64,000 nt of DNA. It comes from Arthrobacter sp. Leaf337. GTDB taxonomy: Bacteria; Actinomycetota; Actinomycetes; Actinomycetales; Micrococcaceae. The notes below the pieces were generated by a model that was given only the letters and a program-made list of their open reading frames with translations, did not search any database and was not told where the DNA came from. Of the stretch, positions 8,470 through 17,095 are shown piece after piece (position 1 is the first letter of the stretch; each line of letters opens with the position of its first letter). A program made the position numbers and the translations under genes. The stretch lies in NCBI RefSeq assembly GCF_001423745.1, contig NZ_LMPC01000005.1, positions 53,545-117,544 of the forward strand. Reading direction: 5' to 3'.

Positions 8470-10514
8470 CCCGGTCGCCGTTCCAGGCACTGCTTCGCCG
8501 CCCAGCCGTGTTCCGGGTAAGTCTCTTCGCCCTGATCGGCGCAGAGATCCGGTTCTGGCTCTATCAGCATCCTGCGCTTCGCCGCACCGCCAGTGTGTTC
8601 TTCCTTTGGTTTGTCCTCCTTTATGCAGGCGCTACAGCAGCCTTCGCCGCCGACGGCACAGGACAAACATCGGGTTTGTTTATACCCACCACGGGAATCC
8701 ACGACACCCACGGCATCGGGATCGAGAAGTACATGTCCCTTCCTCTGGACCGCGGCGACGTTTGGACGCCGCAAAAGATGTGGGTGACCTCCATGCTGGA
8801 CATCCTCTGGGTGGGCCACATCTTCTATGTGGCGGTGCTCTTTGCCCTCGTGAAGTTCCTGTTGGCCTTTGAATGGGTGGACTTCATCGCCACGCCACTC
8901 AATGGCATCGCCGTCTCCTTCCAAGCCGTCGTGACCCAGTTCCACTGGATTCCATTCGCACTCATGGTGACAGCGTTCGCCGCAGGCATTTACATGCTTC
9001 GCGGCAAATTCTCATCAGGACTGATCGAATGCGTGATGGCCGTCTTCATCGCCATCGCCGCCACCGGCGTCCTGGCCAACCCCGTCGCCACGATCACGGG
9101 CCCGGAAGGATTCCTTAACAGTGCCAAGACTTGGGGCGGGGAGATCGCCGTCGCCATCACCACAGACCCCGGCACGAGGCCGGACGCCGCGATGTCCGCT
9201 GATAAAGTGCTGGCCGAGAACGTCATTGCCCAGCTGGTGGATACCTATGTGCGCATCCCAGCCCAGACCGTGACTTTCGGTCATGTCCTGACCGGTGATT
9301 GCGACAAGGTGTTCGACAAGAACTTCGGTGAACGCAACCCAGTCAATGTTGCAGAAACCAATGTTCGCGACAGGGTCGGTGCATGCGACAAGGATGCCAA
9401 GGAATACGTCCAGTCCCCAGTGATCACCAAAGTTGGGGTGATGGCCCATATCCAACTCGGCAGCTTCTTCATGACCGTACTGATCTACGGGCTGTCTTTC
9501 TACATAATCAGCTCAGTCTTCTCGTCGCTGTGGAACGGTCTCAAGGCTATGTTCATGTCGCTGGTGGCGGTACTGCCAGCCACCTCGCGGACAGGCCTCT
9601 GGCGGGCCATTATCGGCATGTATTCAGCCTGTGTCATGGTCATCGGCGCGTTGGTCCTCTTGGCCGGCTACCTGAAAGTCCTAGTCTCCATCACCGCCGT
9701 CACGAGCCGTTTCGGCATCGTCCTCCAGATGTCATTCGTCAACATCTCCGTCCTGATATTCCTCGTCGCCCTCTGGAGAATGCACCGAAAAGCCAAAGAG
9801 TCAGGTGAGACCCTTGCCCAGCGACTGGGCAAGCTCGGCATAGGCAACGCGGCCGACCAGCCCAAGAGCCAACCGATTCGCAAGCTCGCCGAGCGGGCAG
9901 AGCCCTGGGTCCGTGATGCCTGGCGCGATGCCCGCCTGACCAAAGCCTTTAAGACACGTTCCCAGCCGCAGCGTGGATTCCCGTCCCCGGTCTCCATGCC
10001 AAATCAGTCTGCTTTCACAGACCTTGGTGAACGTTTCACGACCAAGAGCCCTGCTCTGGCCCTCGGTTCGCGCGTCCTGCCTGCACTGACATCCGGTAGA
10101 GGCCCCGGCCCGGATGTCGACCCGGGCAGCCCTGCACCAGGACCCGGGGGAGGGGACAACAGCCCTGAGTCCGGCGGATCCACCGCGGCCAAAGTAGCGT
10201 CAGGCCTCAACCTCGTCGGCACTGCAGCCCAGTTCATTCCGCATCCTTCAGGCAAGGCGGTCGCGACTGCCGCCAAGATCGGATCTGCCGCGGCGCAGGC
10301 CAAGGCGGCTTCAGCTCCAGCACCCCATCCACAACCCACGGCACCCCAGCGCATCACCGTGGATTCCCGAGGCCGAGGCTCTGTAGCGCGGCCGCTGGAA
10401 GGCACCATCATCGACGCGCCGCCGCCAGCACCGCCGGCAGCCCGAAGCATCCGTAATGCTGAGCTGACCGAAAAGCTCGCCACGCTTCGCTCAGCGGCGG
10501 TCATTAGAAAGTGA
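8466..10514 (+). CDS. VirB6/TrbL-like polytopic T4SS channel protein (TcpH type)
   Basis: 682 residues. It has an N-terminal helix (ASVFFLWFVLLYAGATAAFA, about 43-62), then a loop, and clusters of membrane helices at about 113-190 and 330-440, about seven in all. The last 230 residues are soluble and rich in Pro, Gly and Ala, probably cytosolic. VirB6, TrbL and TcpH proteins form the inner-membrane pore of the transfer machine. It overlaps the ATPase gene by ATGA and the hydrolase gene by GTGA. Confidence 0.75.
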   Translation: MTRSPFQALLRRPAVFRVSLFALIGAEIRFWLYQHPALRRTASVFFLWFVLLYAGATAAFAADGTGQTSGLFIPTTGIHDTHGIGIEKYMSLPLDRGDVWTPQKMWVTSMLDILWVGHIFYVAVLFALVKFLLAFEWVDFIATPLNGIAVSFQAVVTQFHWIPFALMVTAFAAGIYMLRGKFSSGLIECVMAVFIAIAATGVLANPVATITGPEGFLNSAKTWGGEIAVAITTDPGTRPDAAMSADKVLAENVIAQLVDTYVRIPAQTVTFGHVLTGDCDKVFDKNFGERNPVNVAETNVRDRVGACDKDAKEYVQSPVITKVGVMAHIQLGSFFMTVLIYGLSFYIISSVFSSLWNGLKAMFMSLVAVLPATSRTGLWRAIIGMYSACVMVIGALVLLAGYLKVLVSITAVTSRFGIVLQMSFVNISVLIFLVALWRMHRKAKESGETLAQRLGKLGIGNAADQPKSQPIRKLAERAEPWVRDAWRDARLTKAFKTRSQPQRGFPSPVSMPNQSAFTDLGERFTTKSPALALGSRVLPALTSGRGPGPDVDPGSPAPGPGGGDNSPESGGSTAAKVASGLNLVGTAAQFIPHPSGKAVATAAKIGSAAAQAKAASAPAPHPQPTAPQRITVDSRGRGSVARPLEGTIIDAPPPAPPAARSIRNAELTEKLATLRSAAVIRK

Positions 10515-12082
10515 GGAGGCGAGCCCTCGCCGTAGGAGCGGCTGCGGCAGCATTCTTCCTTGTCTTCGTCCTTCTTAGCGGGGGGATGTTCTTCATGTCC
10601 GGCTCCGGTGCCGTCCTCGCTCGAGGGGGAGCTGGATCCGACTCCAAACTGTGCGTGTCTCCTGCCGTCTCAGGTGGATATGCGAATCCCTTGGTCGGCC
10701 AACTCACATCCGGCTTTGGCCCACGCCCCAACCCCTTCGGCACAGGAGTAATACCAGACGGGTTCACGGACGAATCAGAGCTCACGTTCCACGCAGGGCA
10801 GGACATCGCAGGTGTTCCGGAACGGACACCCTTCTTCGCCGCCAGCGGCGGGACTGTACGCAAGGTAAATTACGGCGGCACGGCTGGTGGTAACGGCATC
10901 ATCGTCGACGCCGGTAACAACACCGAATTCTGGTACTGGCACGCGGCCGATGGCACGTCCAAAGTCAAAGCCGGGCAGACCATCAAAGCCGGTGATGAGC
11001 TCGCTGGCGTCGGTTCTACCGGCGCCTCAACCGCTCCGCACCTCCACTTCGAAATCCACGTCCAGGGCCAGCCTGTCGATCCACTCGCCTACATGAAAGA
11101 ACGCGGCATCACAGTTGGCGTGGGTGGCACCTCCAACGCTCTAGGGGCATCCCGCAACGAATCCTCCGCGGCGGCCAACCAGGGAGCCCTCGCAGTCAAA
11201 GGCCCCAACGGAACAGCCATCACTTTCAGCACTGAACAGATGAGCCTGGTCGCGACAATCGTCAGCGAAGGGAAGCGAGCAGGCGTACCCACCAACGGGC
11301 TGCTCATCGCCCTCATGGTTGCCCTCCAAGAATCCGGCATCAACACCTACGCCAACGCCACGGTTCCCGACTCACTCAAATACCCGCACATCAAGGTCGG
11401 CAGTGACCACGACTCGGTCAACGCCTTCCAACAGCGGCCCGCAGCCGGCTGGGGCAGCGTCAAAGAACTGATGGACCCAATCTATGCCGCCCAGGCTTTC
11501 TACGGTGGCAAGGAAGGCCCGAACCAGGGTTCACCGCGCGGGCTCCTGGATATCCCAGGTTGGGAACAGATGAACCTCGGCGAAGCGGGCCAAAACGTCC
11601 AAGTCTCAGCATTTCCCGACGCCTATGAAAAATGGCAAAACACCGCCCAGCAACTTCTGGACTCAGCGGGCGGCGCCATCCCAGCCCAGTGCACCCCGGG
11701 TGCCGATCAGCCCATTACCGCCACCGACAACGCCGAGACCCGCAGCAAAATCATTGAGGCAGCCAAGCAAGGTGTCGGCGGATCCTATATCTGGGGTGGA
11801 ACAACCTTCCACGCCTGGGATTGCTCCGGCTACGTCCAATGGATCTATAACCAAGCCGGCATCAAACTCCCCAGAGTCAGCCAGTGGACTGTCGGGATCA
11901 AAACAACCACCCCCCAGCCAGGCGACCTGGTCGTCCAACGCAGCGGCCCCGAGCATTGGGAGCACGTTGGCATCTACGCCGGCAACGGCCAAATGTACAG
12001 CGCACTTAACCCCAAGGACCGCACGCTCCTCCACACCACAACTTGGGAAAGCGACACCGAATACTTCAAGCTCCTCAAGTAA
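10511..12082 (+). CDS. T4SS peptidoglycan hydrolase with M23 and NlpC/P60 domains
   Basis: 523 residues from a GTG overlapping the upstream stop. It has an N-terminal membrane helix (about 5-27), then an M23 (LytM) endopeptidase domain at about 90-190 with the metal-binding pattern H-x(3)-D early and HLHFEIH late. A middle segment at about 235-370 (MVALQESGINTYAN, AFQQRPAAGWG) looks like a wall-binding or lysozyme-like fold. The C-terminal NlpC/P60 domain at about 410-523 has the catalytic Cys in WDCSGYVQW and His in WEHVGIYAG. Such enzymes open the cell wall for the conjugation channel (TcpG/VirB1 role). Two different hydrolase activities in one chain are notable. Confidence 0.88.
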   Translation: MRRRALAVGAAAAAFFLVFVLLSGGMFFMSGSGAVLARGGAGSDSKLCVSPAVSGGYANPLVGQLTSGFGPRPNPFGTGVIPDGFTDESELTFHAGQDIAGVPERTPFFAASGGTVRKVNYGGTAGGNGIIVDAGNNTEFWYWHAADGTSKVKAGQTIKAGDELAGVGSTGASTAPHLHFEIHVQGQPVDPLAYMKERGITVGVGGTSNALGASRNESSAAANQGALAVKGPNGTAITFSTEQMSLVATIVSEGKRAGVPTNGLLIALMVALQESGINTYANATVPDSLKYPHIKVGSDHDSVNAFQQRPAAGWGSVKELMDPIYAAQAFYGGKEGPNQGSPRGLLDIPGWEQMNLGEAGQNVQVSAFPDAYEKWQNTAQQLLDSAGGAIPAQCTPGADQPITATDNAETRSKIIEAAKQGVGGSYIWGGTTFHAWDCSGYVQWIYNQAGIKLPRVSQWTVGIKTTTPQPGDLVVQRSGPEHWEHVGIYAGNGQMYSALNPKDRTLLHTTTWESDTEYFKLLK

Positions 12083-12090
12083 GGCACCCC

Positions 12091-12753
12091 ATGACCAGAC
12101 AGCACCTCATCACAGCATGCATCCTCATCGCCGCCATAGCTCTCGCGATGTTGGGAATATGGCTGATCCAGACTCCGCAACAGGGCACGAGTGAGTCTGC
12201 TGACCATCTGGATCGACCATCTTCCGTGCTACGTTCAGCGACTCCCTCGGCCGCGCCAAAATCCCCGGAATCACAAGGGGATGATGATGATGATCCAGAC
12301 ACTTTGGCAGCCCCTGATGGCGGGCTGAGCGCTACACAGGCCCGGGAGCTGGAAAGCGCAGCCAAGGCCTTTGTGACTTCCTACCACCGTCGGTCTTTTG
12401 ACGACCCGGAAGCGACAACATGGCTGGCCGACGCCACCGAATACTGCACGCCAGAGATGGCTCACGAACTGAAGACGAAATTCTCCAGCGACGGGGGACT
12501 CCAGTGGAGCCGGTTCGTCGAGGGACGATCCACGACAGCGGCAAGCATCCGGCGCACGACACCTTCGCATACCAAGCACGTTGCAAAGGGACAGGCCACG
12601 TTGATCGTTGACTACACCGTTTCGACCCGAAGCGAAGATCCGATGGTAGCCGCGTCGGACACCACCTTTGTCAGAACCGTAGACCTCGTCAGAACCGACG
12701 ACCAGTGGAAAGTGTCGGCCATAGCCAACCTCTCAGGCGAGCCCACGGCTTAG
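12091..12753 (+). CDS. Membrane-anchored outer-face protein, last gene of the first transfer block
   Basis: The frame is open from 12043, but the ATG at 12091 (nine bases after the hydrolase stop) gives a clean signal-anchor (ITACILIAAIALAMLGIWLI) and 220 residues. After a Ser/Pro/Asp-rich linker comes a domain (AKAFVTSYHRRSFDDPEATTW and on to VRTDDQWKVSAIANL) that resembles the NTF2/cystatin-like domains of VirB8/TcpC proteins. It is probably an accessory T4SS protein on the outer face. Family not certain. Confidence 0.65.
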   Translation: MTRQHLITACILIAAIALAMLGIWLIQTPQQGTSESADHLDRPSSVLRSATPSAAPKSPESQGDDDDDPDTLAAPDGGLSATQARELESAAKAFVTSYHRRSFDDPEATTWLADATEYCTPEMAHELKTKFSSDGGLQWSRFVEGRSTTAASIRRTTPSHTKHVAKGQATLIVDYTVSTRSEDPMVAASDTTFVRTVDLVRTDDQWKVSAIANLSGEPTA

Positions 12754-12930
12754 CGGCATCGAATCCTGCCGCCCTAGAAGCGGTGCCCCTGCGAGATTCG
12801 GAGCACCCGGCTCGGCCCATTGGAAAGCGGCCCACAATCGTGTGCGTCCGCAACTGGTTCGATCCGCCGGAAATGGTAAGGCCAGCCACATGATTACCGA
12901 AGCTGAGGCGGGAAGCCATAAAGCCATAAA

Positions 12931-12985
12931 CCCTGAAGGAAGCCAGGCACCACGTAGGGCCGTAATCCCTGAAGGAAACCAGGCA
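12931..12985 (+). repeat. Pair of 19-base direct repeats
   Basis: CCCTGAAGGAAGCCAGGCA at 12931-12949 and CCCTGAAGGAAACCAGGCA at 12967-12985, 36 bases start to start, with a partial third GCTGAAGGAAGG at 12992-13003. They could be binding sites for a relaxosome or regulatory protein. Confidence 0.6.
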
Positions 12986-13077
12986 GTGAGAGCTGAAGGA
13001 AGGAAAGATGTTCGTCCTATTGGAAGACCAGATGGGGGGATCAACAGTCTGGATCACTTCTCTAGATTCGGGGTCTC

Positions 13078-13128
13078 GAGTTTTATCCTCGCCCATACGA
13101 CTCCGTCCTACAGTCGAGGATAAAACTT
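13078..13128. repeat. 14-base inverted repeat with 23-base centre
   Basis: GAGTTTTATCCTCG at 13078-13091 and CGAGGATAAAACTT at 13115-13128, 13 of 14 bases pair. The long centre and the absence of a T run argue against a simple terminator; the shape fits an oriT arm or protein site. Confidence 0.6.
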
Positions 13129-13204
13129 GGGACCAAATGGAATCGGCGGATTTCGAAACAACGAAATACCGCTTGAGTTGCAATCCGGCACCACGCATCA
13201 CCTA

Positions 13205-13238
13205 CCCCTTGTACACGTGCAACCGCGAATACAAGGGG
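13205..13238 (+). promoter_or_regulatory. Hairpin that hides the ribosome site of the next gene
   Basis: CCCCTTGTA at 13205-13213 pairs perfectly with TACAAGGGG at 13230-13238. The AAGGGG of the right arm is the only good Shine-Dalgarno sequence for the ATG at 13243, so folding of the leader would mask it. This suggests translational control or protein binding. Confidence 0.5.
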
Positions 13239-13242
13239 ACCC

Positions 13243-13857
13243 ATGGGATCAGTGGAACTGCTAGACCATCGGCGAAGTACGCCCAGCATCAAACATCTGG
13301 CACCAGGCGCCGGCAGCCAGTGGACGCTAACGCGGAGTGAACTCACGCGGGCCCTGGAGCTGGGGCCAAGCCTTGTGGATCGTCTGGAGGACGCCGGCTA
13401 TATCGCAAGGGGACATACCGCCCTTGCTCAAATCCGGTGGATGCTTACGGCTCCCAAGGTCAGCTGCCAGGGTCGGCTTCCTCTGGCCCAGACACCTGCC
13501 CGTGCGCTGCCCGATGCCCAGCAGCTCGATGACAACCGCTGGGCATCTCAATACTTTGGCCCGTGGCCCAATCGTGGTCTTCCCTATGACGAACTCAGCA
13601 CCGGCCGGATCCTCGCCGTTGGAACAGGAACGTTCATCACTGGAGCTTTGCGGATCCATGAACTGACCCCCTGCCCGGAGTCAACGCTCTTTCTCAATGC
13701 AGCTGCCATTGCAAGGCTGCGTCCGCCTCAGGCCTCCGAGATCGAACCGACCATCACTATCGATCCAGACGAACCCGAACACGTCCGAGCTTGGCTCAAG
13801 GAGCTGATCGGCAGCAGATACACGCCCAGGCGCGGCGGATCCCTCGCCCTCATCTAG
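13243..13857 (+). CDS. Hypothetical protein, first gene of the second transfer block
   Basis: 204 residues, soluble, no recognised family. The N-terminal part (LTRSELTRALELGPSLVDRLEDAGYIARG, about 29-57) looks like a winged-helix or MerR-like DNA-binding unit. The start is chosen for the AAGGGG four bases upstream. It begins the block that leads to the coupling ATPase and may regulate it or act at the nearby repeats; this is inference. Confidence 0.6.
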   Translation: MGSVELLDHRRSTPSIKHLAPGAGSQWTLTRSELTRALELGPSLVDRLEDAGYIARGHTALAQIRWMLTAPKVSCQGRLPLAQTPARALPDAQQLDDNRWASQYFGPWPNRGLPYDELSTGRILAVGTGTFITGALRIHELTPCPESTLFLNAAAIARLRPPQASEIEPTITIDPDEPEHVRAWLKELIGSRYTPRRGGSLALI

Positions 13858-13885
13858 CCGGCAACCAGCGACAGGACAAATCCTC

Positions 13886-14095
13886 ATGACCAATGCCCCC
13901 ACCAAATCCCAGACCCAGCACCCCTGCAGCTTCGTCTCGGGAACACAGGCTCGCCCGGCCCTCTGGAACCCTGCCAGGGAAGGGAACCTCAAGATCAGGT
14001 CATCAACCGGACAGGCGGCCTTCGCCGATGACGTCAACTACCCGGTCCGACTCCAGGCTGTTTCCCCGACCGTAGCTTTCCGGGACAAGCGATGA
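13886..14095 (+). CDS. Small hypothetical protein before the coupling ATPase
   Basis: 69 residues without recognised domains. It has a weak ribosome site (AGGAC) and its TGA overlaps the ATG of the coupling ATPase (ATGA), which favours a real, translationally coupled gene. The overlapping alternative frames are less protein-like. Confidence 0.45.
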   Translation: MTNAPTKSQTQHPCSFVSGTQARPALWNPAREGNLKIRSSTGQAAFADDVNYPVRLQAVSPTVAFRDKR

Positions 14096-16185
14096 CGTCA
14101 ACGTTCATGCGCACTCAAAGCACCGAACCACCGGGGACACAGCTGTCCAGGCCTTCGAACCCGTGGAGCATGGTCATTCTCGCCTGCGCCGTTCTTGGCG
14201 TCATCGGCTCCTGCCTGCTTTGGATTCAGGAGAGCACTCTCCCCGCCATCTTTGCCGGCACTGCCAGCGGGCTCGGGACGGCCGCAGCAGCCATCGCCTC
14301 GGCAAGACACGCCCGTCGGCAGCTCATCATAGATAACGCCGTCGAAGCACTCGCGCCGCTCCTCGGCGTCAGGAATGTAGCCCGGAGCCTGGTCACGGCC
14401 GCCAGATGGAGGGGAGGATTCACCGGATACCCTCAAATGGTCTCCATCCGCTACGGACGGACCATCAACGACCATGATGGCGTCTGGCGTGCGAAAGTCG
14501 TCGACACCGCGGCCCGAAACTTTGACGGCACATACAAGGTCGATGTCCACGACCGCCGCCGCAAGCACCTGAAGCTCCGACTCGACGTAGAGGAGATGAA
14601 GAAGGAGTCCGCAAAAACCGCTGAAGGCCTCAGGGCCCAGAACGTGATCCAGGATCTGCTGGGCAAAGACACCAAGGTGGACACCACCGAAGACGCAGAC
14701 GGCATCAAGTCCATCGAGGTCACCGGCATACCCAGCGCAAAGCTTTCCATCGGCTCCCGGCGTTCCGGGGTCGAACGGGTCATCGCTGCCAGTATGCCCG
14801 GCCGCCTCAAAGCCAACTGGGATCTCGAACATGACCGAGTCGAGTTCCAACGCCGGAAACCGCTGCCCACCATGATCAGGCCACCACAGGAACACTCGCC
14901 GATCGCACTCGATCACGAAGTCTACAAAGACTTCAAAGTCCCCCTTGCTATGGCAGAAGAAGAAGAACTCCTTGAATGGTGGGTTGCAGTCCAGGCCCAC
15001 CTCATGGTCGTTGGCGGCACCGGATCCGGAAAGACCGTACTCCTCCACGGAGCCACCCAACGCGTCACCCAAGCCGGCTGGCGCACCTGGGTTATCGACG
15101 GCAAACGCATCGAGTTCATTGGCTTCCGCGGCTGGCCAAATGTGGAGATCGTCGCCGCGAGAATCGAACACCAAGTACGGGCTGTCCTCGCAGCCCACGA
15201 GCTCATGGAGGAGCGATACAGCCGCGTCGAAGTTGGCGAGGCCAGCCTTGCCGACTTCGAGCCGCTGCTGCTCGTCATCGACGAACTCACCACCTTCCTC
15301 AAACGAGCCGAACGTTGGTGGAAAAAGGTCAAGCCAAAGGGCGCTCCGGTCAAACCACCGGTGCTCGAACTTATCGCTGATATCGCCCGTCTGGGACGCT
15401 CCGCCAAAATCCACATGATCGTCGGGCTCCAGCGTCCGGACGTCGAATTCGTCGGAGGTGAAATGCGCGACAACTTCGGAGCCCGTGTCTCTATGGGCCG
15501 GCTCTCACCCCAGGGCGCGATGATGATGTGGGACTCCGCCGCCATCGGCGTTTCAATCCCGCGGACGGCCAGAGGCCGGGCCATCTGCCTTAACGGCCAA
15601 TCCCGGCCTGTCGAAGCGCAGACTTTTTTCGCCCCCAACCCGGATCCCAACTCACCAGGCTATGACCAGGATTTCGTCAACTCAGTTCGGCCCAAGGCCA
15701 CGCTGTACTTCAGGAAGATGATCGAGGTTCTAGAAGCCAAAGAAGACATCGATGGGGAAACCATCCCATTGACCTTCGATGACTACGCCGCCGCCGAAAT
15801 CATTGAATACGACGCCGAGTACGAAAAGCTCCATGCCCGCATCCCTGACAACGATCGTAAGAACCCGGGCCTGAGCACCAAGGCGCTCCCGCCATCAGAG
15901 GCGCCCGCCGAGACGGAAGACTCTACGGAATCTGATCCCGAGGATCCCTTCCAGGGATATCAGCCAGAATCCTATGCCGGCCCTGAAGATCTGACTGCAG
16001 GTGATCTGATCCTGGTCGACGAGAATCTCGGCCAATGGGGAGTCGTGGAGTCCGTTGAACCCGATTTCAGGGACGACGCCGCGCTCACCGTTGACTACAG
16101 GGACTTCGAGTCCGGCGAGCCGGAAACAATCACCCTCAGTTCCGGTTCATCCCTGACGACACGACGTCCATCCACCATCGACTAA
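14092..16185 (+). CDS. FtsK/TcpA-like conjugative coupling ATPase
   Basis: 697 residues. Two membrane helices at the N-terminus (about 25-42 and 46-66) are followed by a linker and an FtsK/HerA ATPase domain with Walker A GGTGSGKTVLL (about 308-318) and Walker B LLLVIDELTTFL (about 393-404), then VGLQRPDVEF. The C-terminal 130 residues are acidic with a small beta-rich domain (GDLILVDENLGQWGVVE). TcpA and ConQ-type coupling proteins have this build and feed DNA to the T4SS channel. It replaces the VirD4-type protein, as in pCW3 and ICEBs1-like systems. Confidence 0.85.
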   Translation: MTSTFMRTQSTEPPGTQLSRPSNPWSMVILACAVLGVIGSCLLWIQESTLPAIFAGTASGLGTAAAAIASARHARRQLIIDNAVEALAPLLGVRNVARSLVTAARWRGGFTGYPQMVSIRYGRTINDHDGVWRAKVVDTAARNFDGTYKVDVHDRRRKHLKLRLDVEEMKKESAKTAEGLRAQNVIQDLLGKDTKVDTTEDADGIKSIEVTGIPSAKLSIGSRRSGVERVIAASMPGRLKANWDLEHDRVEFQRRKPLPTMIRPPQEHSPIALDHEVYKDFKVPLAMAEEEELLEWWVAVQAHLMVVGGTGSGKTVLLHGATQRVTQAGWRTWVIDGKRIEFIGFRGWPNVEIVAARIEHQVRAVLAAHELMEERYSRVEVGEASLADFEPLLLVIDELTTFLKRAERWWKKVKPKGAPVKPPVLELIADIARLGRSAKIHMIVGLQRPDVEFVGGEMRDNFGARVSMGRLSPQGAMMMWDSAAIGVSIPRTARGRAICLNGQSRPVEAQTFFAPNPDPNSPGYDQDFVNSVRPKATLYFRKMIEVLEAKEDIDGETIPLTFDDYAAAEIIEYDAEYEKLHARIPDNDRKNPGLSTKALPPSEAPAETEDSTESDPEDPFQGYQPESYAGPEDLTAGDLILVDENLGQWGVVESVEPDFRDDAALTVDYRDFESGEPETITLSSGSSLTTRRPSTID

Positions 16186-16195
16186 GAAGCAGAGT

Positions 16196-16483
16196 ATGAG
16201 CAACAACGGAGGCGGCGACGAGCTGACACCGGACCAAATGGCACTGGCGGCGATCGCTTTCCTTGCAGTGTCTATGGGCCTTATCCCGTTCGGAACCATG
16301 TTTGATCCGGTCAAGGCATGGTTAATGGAAAGCCACGTGCTGGTCCCGGCTGCCCAGGCAATGGTCGAACTCCCTGGAACGGGGGCAGGCTTCGATCTAC
16401 CCCGCCTAGCCATAGCCACAGCCGCGGCCGTCGGCATACTGGCCTGCGTGGTCTTCATCGTCCGCCGAAAAGGCGCTGAGTAG
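16196..16483 (+). CDS. Small two-helix membrane protein
   Basis: 95 residues with hydrophobic helices at about 15-35 and 65-86, ending in a basic cytosolic tail (FIVRRKGAE). It follows the coupling ATPase by ten bases and is followed by a terminator, so it closes this operon. It may be a T4SS accessory protein; family not recognised. Confidence 0.6.
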   Translation: MSNNGGGDELTPDQMALAAIAFLAVSMGLIPFGTMFDPVKAWLMESHVLVPAAQAMVELPGTGAGFDLPRLAIATAAAVGILACVVFIVRRKGAE

Positions 16484-16508
16484 GCGATCAACAAGGGGGA
16501 CGTACCAC

Positions 16509-16550
16509 GGGCTTCGGGAACCATCAGTGGTTTCCGAGGCCCTTCCCTTT
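16509..16550 (+). terminator. Intrinsic terminator after the coupling-protein operon
   Basis: GGGCTTCGGGAACCA pairs with TGGTTTCCGAGGCCC (16509-16523 and 16528-16542) around a TCAG loop, followed by TTCCCTTTTAT. A strong stem with a T-rich tail right after the last gene. Confidence 0.85.
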
Positions 16551-16645
16551 TATCGCCGGCAGCTGGTCATGGCAATTCCCGCCCGGTGCATACCTACACC
16601 TTGTGATGACCCGCGGACCATGGGCGAGGTGGAGGGAGAAAGTCG

Positions 16646-17095
16646 ATGTGCCGAGCGAAGGCGGCCGGAGACCGTCGTTGCCCGGGCTGCACCGGGGCGG
16701 CGGCAAGGAATGCGCACAATGCAAGGCGACGGGAAAACCGGGCCGCAAAGAAGCAGATCATTGCCTGGGCACGTGATCAACCGGCCCAACAGGAATTCGT
16801 AGGCTTCCTCAACGGACTCCCTCCGGGAAAGGTGCAGGAGTGGGCGAGGCAGCAAGGAGCGCCGGCTGATGTACTCCGGCCAGCTGATCGTCAGCCGTTC
16901 AATGGCGAATCGGTCCGCCTGCAGCTGACACCAGAGGATCAATCCTGGGCCAGCCCTGAACTGATGCGAAGGATTGAAGCCATGCAGGATCTGCAAGGAG
17001 GCCATCCTCCTGAATGCGGATCTCACCAGAACAACGCGGTTGGACGGGCACAGCGACGGATCCGCCTACTACGCCATGGACGGGCCCGTAAATGA
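16646..17095 (+). CDS. Hypothetical Cys-containing basic protein, possibly frameshifted at its end
   Basis: 149 residues. The start MCRAKAAGDRRCPGC followed by a basic helix (AAARNAHNARRRENRAAKK) is a pattern I know from small actinobacterial plasmid proteins of unknown role. The ribosome site is GGAGG. The last 37 residues look like out-of-frame sequence (HPPECGSHQNNAVGRAQRR), whereas the frame one base over (from 16974) reads well there with a CRIC motif. Either two genes overlap or a frameshift has split one gene. Confidence 0.55.
   Translation: MCRAKAAGDRRCPGCTGAAARNAHNARRRENRAAKKQIIAWARDQPAQQEFVGFLNGLPPGKVQEWARQQGAPADVLRPADRQPFNGESVRLQLTPEDQSWASPELMRRIEAMQDLQGGHPPECGSHQNNAVGRAQRRIRLLRHGRARK

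Larger units (their letters stand above)
12754..13242. other. Repeat-rich spacer inside the transfer region, candidate oriT
   Basis: No convincing gene in 489 bases. It holds AGCCATAA twice in tandem (12914-12929), a 19-base direct repeat with one mismatch (12931-12949 and 12967-12985), a 14-base inverted repeat (13078-13128) and a 9-base inverted repeat (13205-13238). Clusters of direct and inverted repeats between transfer operons are typical of oriT regions, but no nic site or relaxase gene is recognised, so this is a candidate only. Confidence 0.45.

Noticed and set aside
12931..12985. CRISPR-like repeat pair
   Set aside because: Only two imperfect copies with a 17-base gap and no cas gene; read as transfer-site repeats instead.
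14098..15414. 438-residue open frame on the minus strand
   Set aside because: It is the antisense shadow of the coupling ATPase; no ribosome site, no motif, and the plus-strand frame carries both Walker boxes.
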